Assembly (NCBI GenBank): GCA_963205115.1
Contig: CAUJHV010000005.1
Span: forward strand, 62,001 to 126,000
DNA: 64,000 nt
Origin: Pseudomonadota bacterium
Lineage (GTDB): Bacteria > Pseudomonadota > Gammaproteobacteria > Burkholderiales > Burkholderiaceae_C
Direction: 5' to 3'
A program made the translations under genes and the position numbers. Position 1 is the first letter of the stretch. Every line of letters starts with the position of its first letter. Positions 60,786 to 64,000 of the stretch are shown in pieces. Below the pieces are notes generated by a model, which saw only the letters and a list, made by a program, of their open reading frames with translations, made no database searches and was not told the origin of the DNA.

Positions 60786-61595
60786 TCAGGGCCGGCCGAT
60801 CAGCGATTTGACGCCTTGCTTCAGGTTGCGTACGCCGTCCTTGACGCCTCGCAGCGCCGCTTCGGCCGGCATGGCCACAGCGCCCTTGACCCATTCGGTC
60901 GGGCGCGCGCGGAAGACCGTCGAATGCTTGCTGCCATCCCAGCCGGCCGGCGCTTCCTTGGTGTAGTAGTACACCGCAAACGAGCGCCGCATATTGTCTG
61001 GCGGGCAGGTCACCGGCAGCACGCCGTGCCAGCTGGTGGTGCCGGTTTCAAAACCGCAGGCTCGATTGAATTGCGGGGCAAAATATCCGCAGCGGTTCTT
61101 GACTTCCTTGTCCCAGATATCCAGATACCCGCCGTACTCTTCTTTCCAATCCTTGTTGAAATAGATGAGGATATTGACGCGGCGGTGCCATTCCTTTTCA
61201 GGAATGAAATTGAAATCGACGTGAACGTCGAGGTGCCCGCCGGTATTCGTCTCGTGGATGCCGCCGCCTTCGAGCTCGGGGTCGGCGAGCAGCTTGTCGA
61301 TGCCCATCATCGCGCCGACCTTCTCCACGAAGGGCTGCGATGCCAGCAGATGGTGCAGTTCGAGGATGGGTTTCGGAAACTTCCGCGAGTCCGTGATCTG
61401 GATCTTGCGCTTCTCGTTCACCGCATGGAACTCGCGGCCCAGGTTCTTGGCTTCCTGGTACGACGGAAACGCGTCGTAGACCTCTTCCGCGAATGCCGGG
61501 GCAAGAAAATCGTCGATGCAAAAATGAGGAAACGGTTCCCGATTGACGTTTTCGTGCGTCAACTTCTCCGCATGAATCAAATCCTGCATCACCAT
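60786..61595 (-). CDS. 2-oxoglutarate/Fe(II) dioxygenase, prolyl-hydroxylase type
   Basis: A 269-residue protein with the double-stranded beta-helix of 2OG-Fe(II) oxygenases. HLDVHVDFN supplies the HxD metal ligands, SWHGVLPV the distal histidine and RRSFAVYYYT the arginine for 2-oxoglutarate. The N-terminal FPHFCIDDFLAPAFAEEVYDAFP is typical of the Tpa1-like branch. Such proteins hydroxylate proteins or small molecules. The gene is much less GC-rich than its surroundings (26 of 60 bases G or C in 61141-61200), which suggests recent acquisition. The last 60 residues are basic and near-helical. Confidence 0.88.
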   Translation of the reverse strand: MVMQDLIHAEKLTHENVNREPFPHFCIDDFLAPAFAEEVYDAFPSYQEAKNLGREFHAVNEKRKIQITDSRKFPKPILELHHLLASQPFVEKVGAMMGIDKLLADPELEGGGIHETNTGGHLDVHVDFNFIPEKEWHRRVNILIYFNKDWKEEYGGYLDIWDKEVKNRCGYFAPQFNRACGFETGTTSWHGVLPVTCPPDNMRRSFAVYYYTKEAPAGWDGSKHSTVFRARPTEWVKGAVAMPAEAALRGVKDGVRNLKQGVKSLIGRP

Positions 61596-61726
61596 GAAAA
61601 TCCCCCAAACATACTCGTAGTCATCCTAATCAACTCAATGTAACACAGGCCACCGGGGGCCAAGCCACCCCTATCCCCCCGAGGTGGGGCGCCGGAGCCG
61701 AGCAAGCGTCGTGGGAGGCAGGCCGC

Positions 61727-62503
61727 TCAGTCTGAAACGCGCCGCAGCGACTCGTACAGGCAGATCGCCGCGGCGGCAGCCACGTTGAGCGATTCCTCGC
61801 CGCCAGGCTGCGGTATGCGCACCACCAGGCTGCAGCGCGCCATGAGCGCCGGGTCTACGCCCTGCCCTTCGTGGCCCAGCACCCAGGCGCCGTGGCGCGG
61901 GAGATCGGCGCGGTGCAGGTCCACGCTCGCGTGCGAGCTGGTAGCAATGAAGGGCATGTGCAGGCCGTCCAGAAAGGACACGTCCTTGCCTTCGAACAGT
62001 GTCAATGCCCACTGCGCGCCCATGCCCGCGCGCAGCACCTTGGGCGACCACAGGCCGGCCGTACCGCGCAAGGCGATGACCTGGCGCACGCCGAGCGCCG
62101 AGGCGCTGCGCAGGATGCTGCCCACGTTGCCGGCATCCTGCAGGCGGTCAAGGATCAGCGTGGCGGCCTCGGGCAGCAGCGGCGGGGCCGCCGGCACCTC
62201 GCACAGCCAGCCCATGCCGGCACTCGAGGGCAGCTGGCTCAGTGACTCGAACAGGCGGTCCGGCAGCACCACCACGTCATCCGCCAAGGTCGCCAGGCCT
62301 TGCGCCGGCGTGCGCCAGGCCGAATCGCTGAACATTGCCGTGGCGGCACGCCGTCCGCGCGCCCGCAGTGCGCTGCCCAGGTGTTCGCCCTCCAGCCAGC
62401 ACTGGCCGAGCTTGCGGTAGGCCCCCGGATCCTGCTGCAGCTTGCGCACGCGTTGCACCAGCGCGTTGTCGCGCGATTCGATGCGGCGCGGTTCGCGGCT
62501 CAT
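61727..62503 (-). CDS. TrmH/SpoU-family RNA 2'-O-methyltransferase
   Basis: A 258-residue SPOUT methyltransferase. The N-terminal RNA-binding part begins RIESRDNALVQRVRKLQQD. The knotted domain carries LILDRLQDAGNVGSILRSASALGV, WVLGHEGQGVDP and VRIPQPGGEESLNVAAAAAICLYE, the three SpoU motifs. The substrate is rRNA or tRNA; family members with this architecture are often annotated RlmB-like or TsnR-like. The start at 62503 follows rnhB by 58 bases and is probably in the same transcript. Confidence 0.92.
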   Translation of the reverse strand: MSREPRRIESRDNALVQRVRKLQQDPGAYRKLGQCWLEGEHLGSALRARGRRAATAMFSDSAWRTPAQGLATLADDVVVLPDRLFESLSQLPSSAGMGWLCEVPAAPPLLPEAATLILDRLQDAGNVGSILRSASALGVRQVIALRGTAGLWSPKVLRAGMGAQWALTLFEGKDVSFLDGLHMPFIATSSHASVDLHRADLPRHGAWVLGHEGQGVDPALMARCSLVVRIPQPGGEESLNVAAAAAICLYESLRRVSD

Positions 62504-62561
62504 CGCGACGCGCCTTCGCACCGCGCGCCGCGGTGCCCGCAACTGGAGCGACGCCACGCAC

Positions 62562-63188
62562 TCATCGCGCCTGCTCCAGGGCCTCACGCACCGGCGCAAA
62601 GCTGCGGCGGTGCGCCGGGCAGGCGCCGTGCGCGCGCAGGGCCTCCAGGTGCTCGCGTGTCGGGTAACCCTTGTGCTGCGCGAAGCCGTATTGCGGATGG
62701 GCTTCGTGCAGCGCCAGACACAGGCGGTCGCGCCGCACCTTGGCCAGGATCGATGCCGCGGAGATGCTGGCCACCAGGGCATCGCCCCGGACGATGGCCT
62801 CGGCGGGCACGGGCAGCACCGGAATGCGGTTGCCGTCGACCAGCACCTTGCTCGGCTTCAGGCGCAGGCCTTGCACCGCGCGGCGCATGGCCAGCATCGT
62901 GGCCTGCAGGATGTTGAGCCGGTCGATCTCCTCGACCGAGGCCATGGCCACACACTGGCACAAGGCCTTGGCCATGATCTCGTCGTGGAGCGCCTCGCGC
63001 CGCGCGGCGGTCAGGACCTTGGAATCCGCCAGCCCGCGGATCGGCCGGATGTCGTCCAGGATGACCGCTGCCGCCACGACGGGGCCGGCCAGCGGCCCGC
63101 GGCCGGCCTCGTCCACGCCCGCCACCAGGCCGGGGACATCCCAGGAGAGCCCAAGCTGCTCAGGCGTCGATCGTCTGCGCGAGGGCAT
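62562..63188 (-). CDS. rnhB: Ribonuclease HII
   Basis: A 208-residue endonuclease that removes RNA from DNA hybrids and incises at single ribonucleotides. The catalytic carboxylates lie in [20 protein letters not shown] (Asp and Glu), LVDGNRIP (Asp) and [17 protein letters not shown]. Its start overlaps the end of lpxB by 29 bases, the conserved lpxB-rnhB arrangement in this group. Confidence 0.96.
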   Translation of the reverse strand: MPSRRRSTPEQLGLSWDVPGLVAGVDEAGRGPLAGPVVAAAVILDDIRPIRGLADSKVLTAARREALHDEIMAKALCQCVAMASVEEIDRLNILQATMLAMRRAVQGLRLKPSKVLVDGNRIPVLPVPAEAIVRGDALVASISAASILAKVRRDRLCLALHEAHPQYGFAQHKGYPTREHLEALRAHGACPAHRRSFAPVREALEQAR

Positions 63189-64000
63189 CGGTGGCCAGCC
63201 GCGCGGTGTCCCGGCGCAGCAGATGGTGGAGTTCGGTGAAGCGCAGCACGAGCCGCTCGCGGCCCGGCGCGTCGTCCAGCCAGGTCAGCGTGGCATCGGC
63301 CAGCGCCGACGGCGTGCAGCGTTCCTGGATCAGCTCCGGCACCACAAAATCGCGGCACAGGATGTTGGGCAGCCCGACCCAGGGCTGGTAGGCCATGCGC
63401 TTCATCAGCGCCCAGGTCAGGCCATGCATGCGGTAGGCGATGACCATCGGCCGCTTGAACAGCGCCGCCTCCAGCGTGGCCGTGCCGCTGGCGATCAGTG
63501 TGGCGTCGCAGGCCGCCAGCGCCGCGTGCGATTGGCCGTCCAGCACCCGCAGCGAGGGCACGGGCTGCGCCGCCAGCAACGGATCGAGCACCGCGCGCAC
63601 CGCCGGCACGGCCGGCAGCACGAAGCGCAGCGACGGCCGTCGGCGCGCCAGTTCCGCCGCCGCCTGCAGCAGCACCGGGGCGATATACGCAATCTCCGAG
63701 CGCCGGCTGCCAGGCAGCACCGCGACCACGCCATCGTCTTCGGCCAACCCCAAGGCGCGACGTGCGGCGGCTCGCGGCGGCTCCATCGGAATGGCATCGG
63801 CCAGCGGATGGCCCACGTACGTGGCGGCCACACCGTGCGCCTGCAGCAACTCGGGCTCGAAGGGGAACAGGCACAGCACACGGTCCGCGCTGCGCACGAT
63901 CTTCTTCACGCGCGAGCCGCGCCAGGCCCAGATCGACGGACACACAAAATGCACCGTGCGGATACCGCCGGCCTTCAGCCGGGCCTCGAGCCCCAGGTTG
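63160..64000 (-). CDS. lpxB: Lipid-A-disaccharide synthase, C-terminal part (5' end outside window)
   Basis: The last 280 codons of LpxB, which joins UDP-2,3-diacylglucosamine to lipid X to form the lipid A disaccharide on the inner face of the inner membrane. [45 protein letters not shown] and the acceptor region [20 protein letters not shown] are diagnostic. The protein runs off the right edge, so the start is not visible. It is coupled to rnhB by overlap. Confidence 0.95.
   Translation of the reverse strand, partial: NLGLEARLKAGGIRTVHFVCPSIWAWRGSRVKKIVRSADRVLCLFPFEPELLQAHGVAATYVGHPLADAIPMEPPRAAARRALGLAEDDGVVAVLPGSRRSEIAYIAPVLLQAAAELARRRPSLRFVLPAVPAVRAVLDPLLAAQPVPSLRVLDGQSHAALAACDATLIASGTATLEAALFKRPMVIAYRMHGLTWALMKRMAYQPWVGLPNILCRDFVVPELIQERCTPSALADATLTWLDDAPGRERLVLRFTELHHLLRRDTARLATDALAQTIDA

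Overview
The window is GC-rich (roughly 65-70 percent by eye) and densely coded. Gene content and order fit the Burkholderiales, with affinity to the Comamonadaceae / Rubrivivax-Leptothrix-Ideonella group. Supporting signs are the ilvB-ilvH-ilvC-pssA-leuA block, the sigma factor-DUF3619-DUF3106-RDD-LOG block, the nadE-PII pair, tRNA-Leu-tig-clpP, and a hydrogenase locus laid out like that of Cupriavidus necator. The exact species cannot be read from the sequence.

Region 1 (1-18404, all + strand) is an almost complete group 1d membrane-bound [NiFe]-hydrogenase locus: the end of hoxG, a small HupE-like gene, hoxZ-M-L-O-Q-R-T-V, hypA-B-F-C-D-E-X, then the regulator hoxA, the H2-sensing regulatory hydrogenase hoxBC and the kinase hoxJ. 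Structural subunits, Ni and CN/CO cofactor assembly, an aerobic CO source (HypX) and a dedicated H2-sensing circuit stand together, which fits knallgas or facultative H2-oxidising metabolism in air. Oddities are a 94-residue mini-HupE, a histidine-rich loop inserted inside the HypB GTPase domain, a HypF reduced to its C-terminal part, and two copies of a short dispersed repeat, one of them translated inside hypX.

Region 2 (18440-30323) holds clpP and tig with tRNA-Leu(UAG) upstream (- strand). The hydrogenase locus stands where clpX would be expected. Next comes an RND efflux pair (- strand) behind a promoter carrying a perfect 14-bp palindromic operator, then hpnC-hpnD-hpnE for squalene (+), an IclR-type regulator (+) and a PBP7-type D-Ala-D-Ala endopeptidase (-).

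Region 3 (30426-36714, - strand) is branched-chain amino acid synthesis: ilvB, ilvH, ilvC, pssA, leuA. A leucine-rich leader peptide and a terminator hairpin lie directly before leuA, which I read as a leucine attenuator.

Region 4 (36963-46564) holds an ECF-like sigma factor with a possible membrane partner (DUF3619), DUF3106, RDD and LOG proteins, a PII protein with NAD synthetase, a large GNAT-type protein, soluble pyrophosphatase, and a proton-pumping membrane pyrophosphatase fused to an OmpA-like domain.

Region 5 (46799-54448, + strand) is the most novel-looking part. It is a nine-gene unit between two terminators encoding a bactofilin, a small helical protein, a 759-residue protein with a receiver-like N-terminus and a long disordered middle, an MglA/COG2229-type GTPase, two roadblock-type proteins, an Aer-type PAS protein, a PhnD-like binding protein without a signal peptide, and a compact FimV-like membrane protein. 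I propose a polarity or pilus-control module that couples cytosolic sensing to a GTPase switch and a cell-pole scaffold.

Region 6 (54732-64000) is mixed: an MHS-family transporter, an unrecognised protein, an AidB-like acyl-CoA dehydrogenase, a multi-pass acyltransferase, a prolyl-hydroxylase-type dioxygenase in clearly less GC-rich DNA, a TrmH-family methyltransferase, rnhB and the 3' part of lpxB.
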